From Gordionus sp. m RMFG-2023 (Eukaryota; Nematomorpha; Gordioida; Chordodea; Parachordodidae): a stretch of DNA of 64,000 bases. Below, in pieces: positions 36,357-49,600 of this stretch. A program made the position numbers and the translations under genes. A model generated the notes under the pieces. It was not told the DNA's origin. It made no database searches and saw nothing but the letters and a program-made list of their open reading frames with translations. Where the stretch lies: positions 14,411,666 to 14,475,665 of the forward strand of contig NC_088778.1 in NCBI RefSeq assembly GCF_954871325.1. The letters run 5' to 3'. Every line of letters starts with the position of its first letter. The stretch's first letter is position 1.

Positions 36357-36959
36357 TATGACTGATTTATAATTAATTTAAGTTATTTTATTAAGTTATA
36401 TTGGAATTTTATAATAACTTCTTCTTTTTTTTACTTGGATTTAGAATATTTTATAAATCATCATTGGTTTTACTACATAGAATTCATAACCTATTGTCTA
36501 ACTATCATATTGGTTCTTGTAAGTCATATACTCAATTTTAATAATCATTTCAATTTATAACAACTCCATTATCCATGATAGCTTCGTCTAGTTTGATATC
36601 TAGCTTAACAATTCTCGTCATTGTTTATTTAACCATTTGATCTAAATTATATTTTGTAGAAAAAAATTAATTTAAAAGATTTTAAAATTGTAAATTCCGC
36701 TGCCACCATGTTAAGGTTGGAAGGGAGTTAGACAAGATTTAACAAAAAGATTTAAAACTTTAATTAAATAAATGTATTTTATAAATATTACAACTAAAAA
36801 AATATAATAAATTTATTCTTTATATATACAAAAAATCTATTAAACAATTAAATGAAACTATTAAGTTAAGTTAATATAAATGGTGTTAATTAAATGAATG
36901 TAACATATAAAAATTTGCGCTATATAACAACCATTATAATAAAATAATAATCCATGTTT

Positions 36960-37480
36960 AACATATATAATGGTAAATATAGCAGATTTGGGATTATCAA
37001 TAAATTGCATGTCAGATTTCTGATCTGATAATGCCTCAGGGAATTTGGAAAAAATCAGAGTGTATTTATAGAATTAAGTCAGCACAATGTTGGTTGCGAT
37101 TTGTTCCTAATACCCGCCATCGATAGAATTATAAAATTTTATAAACCTTTAAAAAAATATTTCTTAAATATAGATTATAAAAACTGTTCTAACATTGTGA
37201 ATCTTTTTTTCAATAATGAATGGCAGAGGTATATTTAGGAATGATTTCACATTTAGGAAATCTACTACATGCTGTTAATGTGCAGTTGCAATCAGAAGAA
37301 TCTTAACAATAATTCACAAAATTATGCTGCAGATGTGTTCATCTTTACAGTTAAAAATTGACAATAAATTTTATGACGCAATTGCTAAAATTATATTAAA
37401 ATGTTTAAATATTTTAAAAATACCAATAGACATTGATGTCTTGTTTGAGCAGTTTGTAATGCTCTCTATTTTTGATACAA
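36960..37480 (+). pseudogene. hAT transposase fragment, plus orientation
   Basis: The plus strand reads MVNIADLGLSINCMSDF and SDNASGNL, then IDRIIKF-like sequence and an acidic DEF-like segment with AEVYLGMISHLGNL, all with stops. It is the same family as, and inverted to, the hAT at 37640-39514. The pair forms a broad inverted repeat. Confidence 0.6.
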
Positions 37481-37639
37481 TGTAAAAAATATATTTATTT
37501 TACGCGAATGTAAAAATAAGATTTTATAAAATATAAAAAAAATATGGAAAATTAGTTATAATATTAATTATATTTTATTTGAGATTTAAATAATGGAACT
37601 AAACGTTTAAAACTGGCATGACATATTATAAATTTATTT

Positions 37640-39514
37640 AACTATTAACTCGGCCTCTAATGTTGTTAAAGCAATTCGATTTCTTTCCTTTTTACAGGCA
37701 GTCCTCATTAGGCTAAAAAAGCCCTCGGATGAGGCATTAGAATGAGGTAAGGAGAAAACTTAGTGGCATATTTTTTCTAAGCATGGGGATTTATTGCTTT
37801 TATGAAAAAATTCTATCCATTTCTCCTCAGCTTTTAGACCATCTAACTTTAAGTATTCTGGCGAATCATAAAAAATAGAGAGAATTACAATCTCCTCAAA
37901 CAAGACATCAATGTCTTTCGGTATTTTCAATATATTTATTAAATTACAAAAACCTCAATTGATGGTTTCTGTCCCAAGGTCATATTATTTATACATTTGT
38001 AAATAGAGTTATTAAAATCAAATTTTGATTGAAAATATTCTAAAATTGTCTTAATAAAAATGTCTGCTTCTTCAAAAATGTATTAATTAGAGTATTATTT
38101 GAACATTTTAATATAATATTTTTAGCAATAGCGCCATAAAATTTATTATCAATTTTTAACTCTAGAGATGAACAAAGCTGTAGCATGATTTTGGGAACCT
38201 TTATTAATAAAGAATATTTTGATCACAACATAATATTAACTGCATGATTTAGATTTCCTACATGTGAAACTAATCCCAAATATGCTTCTGCCATATCATA
38301 CTCGAAAAAAATTTTTAAAATTTTTGGACGGCTTTTAAAATCTTTATTTAAGAAATATTTAAGGGTTTGTAAAATTTTAAAATTCTATCGATGGCAGGTA
38401 TTAATGATAACCACCTGATAGGTACATATCGCAACAACTCACACCATTCCAAGTCAGACCACTCCACTAACTCTTTTAATTCATTTACTTAGTTGATGAA
38501 CTAAATTCTTTAAAACATTTCATCACAATTATTTCGACATCTACAGATAATACATTCATTTCATTGCCTTCTTGCAAGAACTATGTAGTATATGGCATAT
38601 ACAGCAAATTGTTATTAATTCATTATTATGCTGCCTCAATTCGGTAAATACATTTTGGTTTTTGCCAAAATTTACAGAGGCATTATCAGTGCAAAAAGCT
38701 GACATGCAAATCATTGATAACCCTAAATCAGCTATATTTACCATTATGTGGTTAGCTACATCGTTAGATTTTTCATTATCAGAAGAAAAAATTTTTAACA
38801 GTTTTATTGAAATGTTCTTATTCTTATTAAATAGTGAAGGATCAAGAGAAATGTTTTAATATTTGCCTTATTAGATGCATCTGCTAGAATTGCATTTGGA
38901 TGCCCATCTTTCAAATCGTCTAAAATTGAATTCTAGGATTCAGGTACTAAAACACTTGTGATAGCCTTGCTCATTTTTGATCTACCACAAGTAAGGTTTG
39001 CACTTATATCGGAGTCGTTAAATATCATGGGAAAGATTCGACCCACATTGTGATGATATAGCTCTGTGAATGTTGAACTACATGATAGTTGTATACGATT
39101 TCCGTAACTGTAGTTGTATCTGTATTATTTATTATTTTTGGATAATATTTTTGTATTGCAATCGATGTTGATATACTCCCCTGTACTGACTTATATGAAT
39201 GAAATGATGTTGATTTATTATTGGATAAAAATAAAACAGGATAGAAAGAAATTTATAAACTGAACATGTTTTTCAAATAAATATTTCAATTTTATTTTAA
39301 AAATATAAAAATGATCAATTACTGTCTCTCAAAATTATTATTTATATTTTAAAAACGTTAAAATACTAAAAAAAAAATTGCGGGAGAAATTAAAAAATTG
39401 CGGTAGATTTTTGCGGGAGATTTTCAATTGCGGTAGTTTTGCGGGAGAGAGATGTCTGCGTGTAAACTAAAAAATTGCGGGAGTCTCCAGCTGATGGGGG
39501 CATGGCAACCCTAG
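37640..39514 (-). mobile_element. hAT transposon, decayed, minus orientation
   Basis: The 5' end (39514 leftwards) reads CTAGGGTTGCCATGCCC with subterminal TCCCGCAATTTT repeats, a common animal hAT terminus. Transposase pieces follow on the minus strand: 38744-38556 (SAFCTDNASVNFGK, CCICHILHSSCKKA), about 38430-38230 (NRWLSLIPAIDRILK-like, FFEYDMAEAYLGLVSH), and near 37760-37650 a tail with RGLF and CFNNIRG remnants. Stops and shifts interrupt it, and the 3' terminal repeat was not found. Confidence 0.62.
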
Positions 39515-39519
39515 TCATG

Positions 39520-40194
39520 ATGAATGATACAAATATCATAATTCAATTTTTCTGTAGCTACTCTTTGTTTAGGTTTGATGAAGTCTTACTTTTATAATAT
39601 AAATGATAGCTAAAATCAAAATTTAAAAAAATATATGTTTCATATCACGTATATAAATGATAATTATTATGTCATTGAGATTTATTTGAAAGATTATAAC
39701 TAAACTTTTTTAAAAAATGAAAAACTAATAGTAAAAATAAATGATATGTATTCATCTCTGAATTGTCATTGTTATTCTATTTTAATATAGAAATATTCAG
39801 AGGAAATTTTAATCATCTAATATTTAGAATGCAATATTAAGTCAAACTAATTTGAAAGATCTTGTACCAATGCCTAAATTAAAACTATAAAGAATCGAAA
39901 TTTTCCCTTCTTGTTCTTTAATTGAATGGAAAAAATACTAGCAATTTACATTAAAAACAAAATTAAATTAGAATATCATATTGACGCAATTATTTTTAAA
40001 AAAAACATATAAAAATAATCTAACATAAAGGGGCTCAATATTTCTCCATACGATGAGCTTTTGTCCAAAAGCTTTGCTAACCACATTCATATCTAAGCTG
40101 TCATTTCATGCCATTCTTATTTTCGTGCTTATTTACTAATTTATTTAACAAATGCGATGAATAATTTTTTTTATGATTCTTCAAATTAAGCGAT
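39520..40194. other. Upstream region of WDR24
   Basis: AT-rich sequence between the hAT end and the WDR24 ATG. An in-frame TGA 18 bases upstream supports the start at 40195. No CpG island or clear core promoter motif seen. Confidence 0.4.
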
Positions 40195-40637
40195 ATGTAT
40201 ACTGTTTTAGATGCACCTTTAAATGCCCTCTGTATAAATAGTGATGCAAATTTAGTTGCTACAGCAGGGAGAAATGTGTTTAAAATTTTTTATATAAACG
40301 ATGGAGATTTAGATGGAAATAAGGAAAATGTTTTTGAAGAAAAAATGAATTTAAGGGTTGGTAAAATAAATTTAAATTATAGCTGCACAGATGTTGCTTG
40401 GAGCCATCTAAATAATAATGTACTAGCCTCTGCAGCTACTAACGGGGCTGTTGTGACATGGAATATAGACAAGGTATCACACTCTAAACAATTAAATATC
40501 TATAATGAACACACAAGAACTGTCAACAGGGTTAATTTCCACCCAAATGATGCCAATTTATTATTAAGTGGCTCACAAGATGGGACAATGAAATGTTTTG
40601 ATATAAGAACTAATGAGGCCATTCATACATTTTTTAG
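40195..40637 (+). CDS. WDR24: WDR24 exon 1
   Basis: Starts at the first ATG after an in-frame stop; MYTVLDAPLNALCINSD aligns with MHCHLDAPANAISVCRD of human WDR24. It covers WD repeats 1-2, through SGSQDGTMKCFDIR and AIHTFF, and ends in phase 2 at donor GTAATA. Confidence 0.92.
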
Positions 40638-43600
40638 GTAATATACTTGTGATATAAAAGTTTATTTTTTAGTTATTTAGTAATTCTGAAAGTGTTAGAG
40701 ATGTCAATTTTAATCCATTTGATAATTTTATTTTTGTGGCTGGACAAGAAAATGGTACCATACAACTATGGGATTTGAGAAATACAAATATATCTTTAAG
40801 AGAGTTTTCTGCACATAATGGTCCTGCCTTTTCTTGTGAATGGCACCCCCAAGAAAAAAATATATTAGCATCAGCAGGAAGAGATAAATTTATTAAGGTA
40901 TATTTAAATATCAAATTTTATAAAATAAACTTGGTATAAAGTTGTAATCAGAAAACCAAAAAGGTTTGGTATAAAATTAAAATAATGGGAGGTTTATTTC
41001 TTAAAAAATAATATTGATTTGGGGTAATTCCATACCATATCCATAACTTTTCAGCCCGACCTTTTTAATTTCGATAAAATTTTGCAAACGTAGTGTTATT
41101 AAACATCTCGATTTGAGCCGATTTTTAAAAATGGCAAACTCAATATTTTATCTAAAATAATATTAGGCAAGCCTGAAGATTTTGCTTATAGATGGCACTA
41201 GTGTTGTTAAACATCTCGTTTTGAGCCGATTTTTAAAAAAGGTTAAATCAATATTTTAACCAGAAAACAATTGTCTAAGCTTTGAAATGTTGATAATATA
41301 TGTCCAAACCTTTGTGCCATCTATTGAAATCTTCAGGCTTTTGTAATATTTTTGTGGATAAAATATTGAGATAGCCGTTTTTCAAAATCGGCTCAAATCT
41401 AGCCGTTTAACAACACTAGATGGCATAAAGGTTTAGACATCAATTAGAGAAATCTCGAGGTTTAGGTAATATTTTTCTGGCTGAAATATTGACTTAGCCG
41501 TTTTTAAAAATCGATTCAAAACGAGCCATTTAACAACACTAAGCTGGTAGAATATTATTAGAAAGCACATAATCAAAATTTTTATCCTCCTATTACTCAT
41601 AGTTCCTGAGATATAAATGGTCAAAAAAGCCAAAAATGACCTTTTTAGAAAAATACCATTTTTAAAATTGGGATAAGTTAAAATATGATTAAAAATATAA
41701 GTTATATGTCAAATTATAGCTCTCTTAAAGGCCTTTTATTAAATATTAAGGATTTTTTTAAAACAATATTGTTGCGATTTTTATTTACGTTATAAATTTT
41801 AAACGAAAACTCCAGTTGTTTTGCTTTCCAAATTTTTTTAAATTTAATATTTTCTTATTCTCTAACCTTATATCTATTCATAAAAAATAAACTTGGGACA
41901 GCTATTTTTAGTTATTACGATTTAAAAAAATAAAAATTTTTTTCAAAAATAGATGGCGCTCCTTTATAAAATAACGCATTACACCTAAATAATAAGATTT
42001 TCCAGCATTAATATCATAAAAAATATTATATAGATAGTTTGATAGGCTTACTTATTGTTATTACTATATTGATAACTTGTAAAAATTAGTTGTTTTTTTT
42101 TATAATAAATGATTAAATTTCCTAAAAAGATAGTTTAGATTCCGATATCTCCTACAAGAAAATATAATAATTAATTGTTGAAAGGTAAAAGCAAGTTATC
42201 ATGCACCTGCTCTAATAATAAATTTTTATTTTACAAATGATATTAATTTTTTTTTTTTAAAATCTATTTATAATATATAAATATAAATGCGTAAATCCTT
42301 TTAAAGAATCTAAACACTTTAATTATGAAAAGAACCTGCGTAAAGTCATGATGTGGATGACACAATTTCCCAACATTGAGGCGGAACACTATATTTGTGA
42401 TAAATGCGTAAACGGTTATCACAAAAAAATATTGAAATTATAAATTCTGATAGCGAATATGTTAATATTATCACCATAGCATACACATCAATAGATACAA
42501 TCAATATAACTTTAAACAAAATTGGAATATCTCCTATTAGGCTGTGTCCTAAATATCAAAAAATTGCATCGCGCAATTTGTGCGAATCTAGCGAAAAAAA
42601 ATATATAAGCCATTTTTAATGGAAAATTAAAATGTTGGCCTAAATGATTTTTTTCCATTTTGCGAAAATTACGTGATTCTTAAAAATTTTACGATTTGTA
42701 ATACTTTATTCTTTTTATCATTAAATTTTTGCAAATTGCGTGAATAAAAATAGCTAACAAATTTGAATTGATGGAAAATATAAGACCACATATGTATCTG
42801 TGGTGTAATACTTAAAATATAAAGATACAGTTAAAAGTAAAGTTAAATGGAAAGAGATTGACAAGTATATTAATAGTATATATAAATATTAGTTTATATT
42901 TTAGCTATGATGAGCAGCAAGCACCTTAAATTTGTTGAAGACTTTTACTAGCTGAAATAAAATGTGGAGGATATATGTAAGAATTCTGAAGCAAGTTTCA
43001 GTTTGAAACAATCTGAGGATGCTATTAATATACAAATATCTCCACATGTATTTTAACATGAAATTAGAATGATATAATAATCTATATTTTAGGATTGAGC
43101 CAAACAACACCCAAGATATGTTAAATATACAAATATCATCACAAGTATTAGAACTATTATCTTAGGATTTAGAGCCAAACACACAAGATATGTTAAATGA
43201 TATATATATTTATAATTTTGTATATTATTTTCATATTAATTTTGTATATTATTTTCATATTTATAATTTTGTATATTATTTTCATATTTATAATTTTGTA
43301 TATTATTTTCATATTTATAATTTTATATATTATTTGCATATTTGTATATTATTTTCATATTTATAATTATTGTATATTATTTTCATATTGTAATTTTATC
43401 TTCATATTTATAATTTTGTATATTATCTTCATATTTATAATTTTGTATATTTTTATAATAAAAATTATTATGTTTAATGTTTTTTATAAAATGTGAATTT
43501 TACTTAAATTAAATACATATCACTCTCTTATACAATATAATCAAAACAACACTTTATTGTTTTTATTGAATATTTATAAAATTAAAAAAAAAATGTATAT

Positions 43601-46600
43601 AAAAATTTTTGGGATAAGGGTATTCTTCATAATTAATTTGAGTACATTGACTACCCTCAATATCAATAATAATATTGTGTAATAAGCAGTCTAACTATTT
43701 GTATAGTATTAGTTATATTCGTTTCTCAGGATTTATATAAGTGTTTAAATTTGGCACTCATGATTATCTTCAAATAATATAAAATATAGAATTATCTTAT
43801 CTAGCATGTTAGTAAATCATTCACATCAAACATTTTATATATTTTAATTTGAAAATAAATGTATGATTTGGGACATGTTTCTCAAAATTCACGAAAGTTG
43901 TGTATTTCACAAAACTTTTGAGTAATTTTTTTTTTAATTTATGACACAGCCTTAAGAAGAAAAAAACTAACCGAAAAAAATTATCCTAAAAAAAGGTAGC
44001 AAAAATATCAAAAGCTATTTCAAATATAATAATTAAAAATCCAGAATCGGATACAAAAGACAATAATGATTAACTCAATAATATGAATTTACAATATCCT
44101 AATTTATCTAAAAATAAAAAATATCAATTGCTGACCATTCTTGCCTCCTAATTGGAGCACAAATAAAATAAAAACGACATTCAACGCTATATCATGGCAT
44201 ATAATTCCAAAATCATTTTAGAAAAAAGGGGATTCTTTCAACTCCAAATCGAAAGCCTGCAAAATATCTCAATCAAAATTTTTTTTTGCAGTGATGAAGT
44301 TAATAGGGTATTACCAGGAAAAAAAGATTGCATATCTATCATTGAAAAGGGTGAACGGTGAACGCTCAAAAAAGGTTAGTTCTAATAATTTAAAAGAATT
44401 ATATAATCATTTTAAGGCGAGTAATTCAAACATAACAATTGGATTTTCGAAATTTGCTAGCTTAAGACCAAAAAAATTGTATATTAGTAGGGGCTTGCGG
44501 AGCACACTATGCGTTTGTAGCATACATCAGAATATAAAACTTATAATTTTAGGCTGTGAATTAGCAACATTAACTAAAAATGGTGATACATTAACAACTT
44601 ATAGAGATGTTATAGGCAGAATGATTTGCAATCCACGTTACCCACGTGTTATTTTGGTTGACTGCAACGAGTGTCCTGGCTTGGCACACTTAAAAGAACG
44701 TATCGAAAAATTATTTATAAAAAATGATATAGCTCTTGTTCGTTTAAACAGTGGGTTTCGGTAGATAGAACAACTCTGGAGACTATTTCTCTAATCTTTA
44801 GACGAATTTATTAATTATTTTTTCGATAAAATGAATATTCTCATACGCCATTCATTTATTTGTGAACAACAAAATTTATTTCACAATAATTTTAAATATA
44901 GTTTAGAAAATAATCACTATCTAATCATTTGTGACTTTTCAGAAAATTATTCCTTTATTGTTCAGGGTAATCATTGAACAACTTCGCAAGTTACGTTGCA
45001 TCCATTCTCAATTTATTATAAAATAGGAGATCAAATAAACAACCTAAGTTTTGTGGTAATATCGGAATCCTTAAACTGTTTCATTTCATTTATTCCAATC
45101 GTATTTGATTCATTTTTTAAAAATAAATTCAAAACTCCACCAGAAAAAAATCACTACCTTTCTGATGGTTCAGCAACGCAATATAAAAATAGGAAAAACT
45201 TCATCAATGTTTGCTACCATGAAATCGATTTTGGTTTTCAAGCAGAATGGCATTTTTTCCTACGGCACATGGTAAAAGCCCCAGCGACGGCATGGGCACA
45301 GTAAAAAGGTTAGTTGCCAAGGCAAGCTTACAAATACCTTATACTGATCAAATAATTACACTTTTACAATTTTATAAATATGCGGAAGAGCATATAAAAG
45401 GTATAAATTTTTCTTATTCCACCATACCAGAGTATGAGGAAGAAGAGATAAGGCTAAGTAAAAGATTTAATAAATCTATCTCTATATATGTTGGACCCAA
45501 AAAATTCATGCATTGTTTCCGATTGGTTTAACTAAACTCATCTTCTAAATCGCAGACATTGATTATGGAGAATATAGGATATCCACGTGAGGATCCTTTG
45601 ATTGAGGAACTGTTGATCGATGAGATTAGAGGATATGTAACATATGTATATGAAAACGATTGGTGGTTAGGGTTTGTACAAGAAATGAATGTAATTAGAG
45701 ATGAAGTAAAAATTAATTTTCTTCACCCTAAAGGATCAGCAAATTTTTTTGTTAGCGGCACAAGATATCCTTTTTATAACAAAATAATATTTTAACAATA
45801 GTTAGCCCATCAACGGCTACTGGGCTTACATATAATTTATTGCAAAACAAAGTTATCATGGCGTCAAAAAACCCAAAATTAATGAAAAACCGAAAATAAG
45901 TAATATCTTTTACCTATTTTAATTTATCTATTATATTTACAAAATTTATAAAATAATTTTACGAAAATTAAAATTTTTTACAAGAAAAAAATGATCATAA
46001 CTGCAGCTAAATAATCTCATTTCATGATATTAATGCTTTAAAATCTTGATATTTATGTTTAAAAAAATAATAATCTTAACAAAACGCGTTATTTTATAAA
46101 GGAGCGCCTTCTATTTTTGAAAAAAATATTTATTTTTTGATTTTTTAAATCTCAATAATTAAAAATCTCATGGCTGTCCTAAGTTTAAATTTTTTTATGA
46201 CTAGATATAAGGTTAGAGAATAAGAAAATATTAAATTCAAAAAAATTTGGAAAGCGAACCAACTTGAGTTTTCATGTTTAAAATTTAACGTAAATAAAAA
46301 CCGCAACAATATTATTTTTAATAATCCTTAATATTTAATAAAAGGCCTTTAATAGAGTTACAAAATGACATATAACTTATATTAGTAAAATCATTATATT
46401 TTAACTTATCCCAATTTTAAAAAATCGTATTTTTCGAAAAACGTCATTTTTGGCACTTTTGACCATTGATATCTCAGGAACTATGAGTACCAGAAACCTA
46501 AAATTTTGGATTCGATGCTTTCTAGTGATATTCTCTCAATATGCCAAATTTTATTAAAATTAAAAGGTGAACCGAAAAGTTATCGATTTGGTATGGAATT

Positions 46601-49600
46601 ACCCTTGGTTTAAACTCCAAAAACTAGTTTAACCTATTCTACACCACTTACATTGGAATTATATAGAGAAACACATTTTTTAATCACACTATCAACATTT
46701 ATTAACTGCAATATTAAACAACTTTAAAAAAATACTATTGACCTGTACAATTAATATTCCTAGATTTACCTAAGTCAAATTATACCTTTATAAAGGAAGT
46801 ATAAATTTTATTCTTGAAAAACATCTCTACACATACTTAAGCTATTATATTTTTAATTATTTTATTTATCATATTTACTTTTAAATTTAAACTTTCTTTT
46901 CTCTCAAAATGTTGAAATAAAATGTTTTTATACCTAGGAACTAAATAAGGGGAATTCCTGATCTAACATACGCTGTAAAATTTTCTTTTAACAGCATGAG
47001 TACACTTACTTTTTATTATTAATTGGAAACATAGATAATTTTTAAAAAATGATAATCTTCAATATCCTATTTTATATAATAATAAAGGGATCCGGAATAA
47101 AAATAATATATTAAATGGAAGTGGGAAATATTTTATATCTGTAAAATTAAAAAATAATAAAAAATATGTAAATTAAAAAAGATAATATTAATTAATATTA
47201 TATTTTTACTCACGATGATATAAAAATCATATGATCTTTTATTAATGCTTAAATTCACTCAAATTAATAATTAAAGAAATATTATATATATGTTAGCGAG
47301 AGGCCTATTCAAAAACGATTTCGAATCGAATAGTGCATTATAACGAATCGAATAATTTACTATTTGAATTCGTACGAATAATAAAATCTACGATTTGTAT
47401 TCTATTTTAATTTTTTTAATAAAATAAATCATGCTCAAATATATAGATAAATTTTTTTATTACAAATTTGATTTTAAACAGAAAAAATTATAATAATATG
47501 TAATCAATAATCTGATAATAAATAATATATAATCAAGTTATAAACAAAATTAAAATGTATATTATTAATTTAATTTATAATTTAAGCCACTTTTTAAGGC
47601 AAAGAGTTTTTCTTATATTTTCTTCCTTATATGACATGCGGTTTTTTGACAAAAAATTAGGCCCAACTGAGAAAAGCCTTTCACAAGCAGTTGATATTCC
47701 TTGTATAGATAGATAATCCTTGCCAGTTTCGAGAGTATGGGGATCCGATATGCATTTGCCTTCAACCACATTAACGGGTCAGTATCACTCTTTGCTCTTG
47801 GTTCACTCAGATAAAAATCTATTTCACACAGTTGAATATTATTTTGTTTAAAAACAATGTCTAGCCTGTTTTGTTAAATTTTATCCTTATTTGTTTGACA
47901 GTTATAATTATGAGCTTATAAAATAAAATCATATTTAAATGGGGGTAAATTAAATACCTGTATATCTATTGTAAATCTATTTAAATTTGTCCTTTAACTT
48001 GGATATATCAATATCATAATCAACAGATATTGATTTAAAATATTCTACTTTAAGCCTGGGATCTAATATTGTGGTTATTATAGCATCATCGGCAGTTAAA
48101 TTATAATAGCCCAACAATTTATCACATGCTACTTTGAAACTATTGTTAAAGGATTTATGGAAACCAGGTTTTTCATTTTTTAGATGTTCAAGAATTAAAA
48201 TATAATAAGGTATAACCAAATTATAAGTAGGATAATTCTCCCCACACACCATATTTGTAGTTTCATATAAAGGCAATAGGATAACTTTAATTTTTATAAG
48301 AACATCCCATTCTTCCTATATGTTATCAAAGTATTATATTATTACCTAATTATAAATTTTAGTTTACCTCTGATATTTGTTTCTTGAAGAATTTTAATAT
48401 TAGTTATTACTTCATTAACTAATTTAGTTATAGCAGGCTTTAACAATAAGCCCCTTTCAATCATTTGGTAGGTGCTATTCCACCTTATTTCACAATATAA
48501 TTTTGGTTTTAAAAAATTTAGGGGAGGGTGTAGGGAACTACATATATTTTTTAAGGGAATTACGAATCATTCTAATAATGTTTCTTAGTTTTAGAATTAA
48601 AGGATCTAAAATTTTTAAAATTTCTTTGGATATTAAATTAAACATGGGCAAAGCATCGGATGTGCCCTATTTTTATTAATAGATATTTTAAAGAAGTATC
48701 AATAAATGTTTTATTATTAGTTGCATTATCTAAAGTTATATAAAAATTTTTATTCTCTAAATTATAATTTTTAATTATTTTGACAAAGGCTTTAAATATA
48801 TTTTCACCTGAATGTGTTTCATTTATTCGACTGACATCCAAAATTATGTTATTTGTTTTAAAATTATGATCAATAAAATGGGCTCTTAGCCCTAAAAAAG
48901 GAACCTGTGTTGGGCTAGTCCAAATGTCAGATGAAAAATTAATCTGTTTATTTTTAGATATTATTTCTTTTACCAACTGTTCTTTTTCTGCAAATGTATT
49001 ATACATGTGCAATTTAATAGTATTGGAGCATATTGATTTTACAGAACAATCAAGATCACTTATAAAATTTTTAAAATCATTTGAATTAATAATTTTAAAA
49101 GATATATTATTATTTATAAATAATTTTAATAAATTTTCCTTAAAATTAATCTTTTTTGAAGAATTTGGTGTAGACTTTAAAAAAATGTCAATTTTACTAT
49201 TTTTTTTACTAAGGTGTGAATGAAACCTATTATAATGATTAATAAGAGGAGATGTTGTTTTGCCTTTTTATAATACTCTTGCAAATTGCAAGCAGCCTTT
49301 TCACCGTCTTTAAGGATTTGATATTGATTCCCATATGATATGAGGAAATTTTCTTATCTTCAACATCAAGCATAATTTTATCAGAAGCATTCTCCTCTAA
49401 CATAATTAGGCTAGCTAACAATAATTATTGTAGAGATGTAATATATTTTTATATACCTCTGGTGTGTGTAATTTTTAATATAATTTATTATGAGATTCAA
49501 AAAATGTGGTAAATAAAAATTTTTTAAATTTGTGCTAGAATTTTTATAAACACAAACACATCACCTCTCAGATTGGCTGGTCAACAAATAGAAATGACAA

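Larger units (their letters stand above)
41022..46604 (+). mobile_element. 5.6 kb DNA transposon with about 590-bp terminal inverted repeats
   Basis: Opens GGGTAATTCCATACCATATC and closes with the complement GATTTGGTATGGAATTACCC. The inverted match continues inward for about 590 bp once the MITEs at 41091-41541 are excluded: TGGCGCTCCTTTATAAAATA near 41953 and its complement near 46090, then AGCATTAATATCAT and its complement near 46022. TTG on both sides is a probable 3-bp duplication. The interior carries a decayed transposase on the plus strand: NPFKESKHFNYEKNLRKVM then HYICDKC (about 42297-42405), and three frames in 44291-45795. Superfamily not assigned; long repeats recall Sola-like or other rare groups. 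It lies in WDR24 intron 2, same orientation as the gene. Confidence 0.75.

Noticed and set aside
36710-37195. A complete 485-bp LTR bounded by TGTTA and TAACA
   Set aside because: The stretch from about 36960 onward encodes hAT transposase remnants, so the right boundary is probably chance; only the primer-site-like junction near 36709 was kept.
43197-43496. Ile/Phe/Tyr-rich open frame that looks like a membrane protein
   Set aside because: It is generated by an AT-only minisatellite with a period near 25 bp; no initiation context or conservation.
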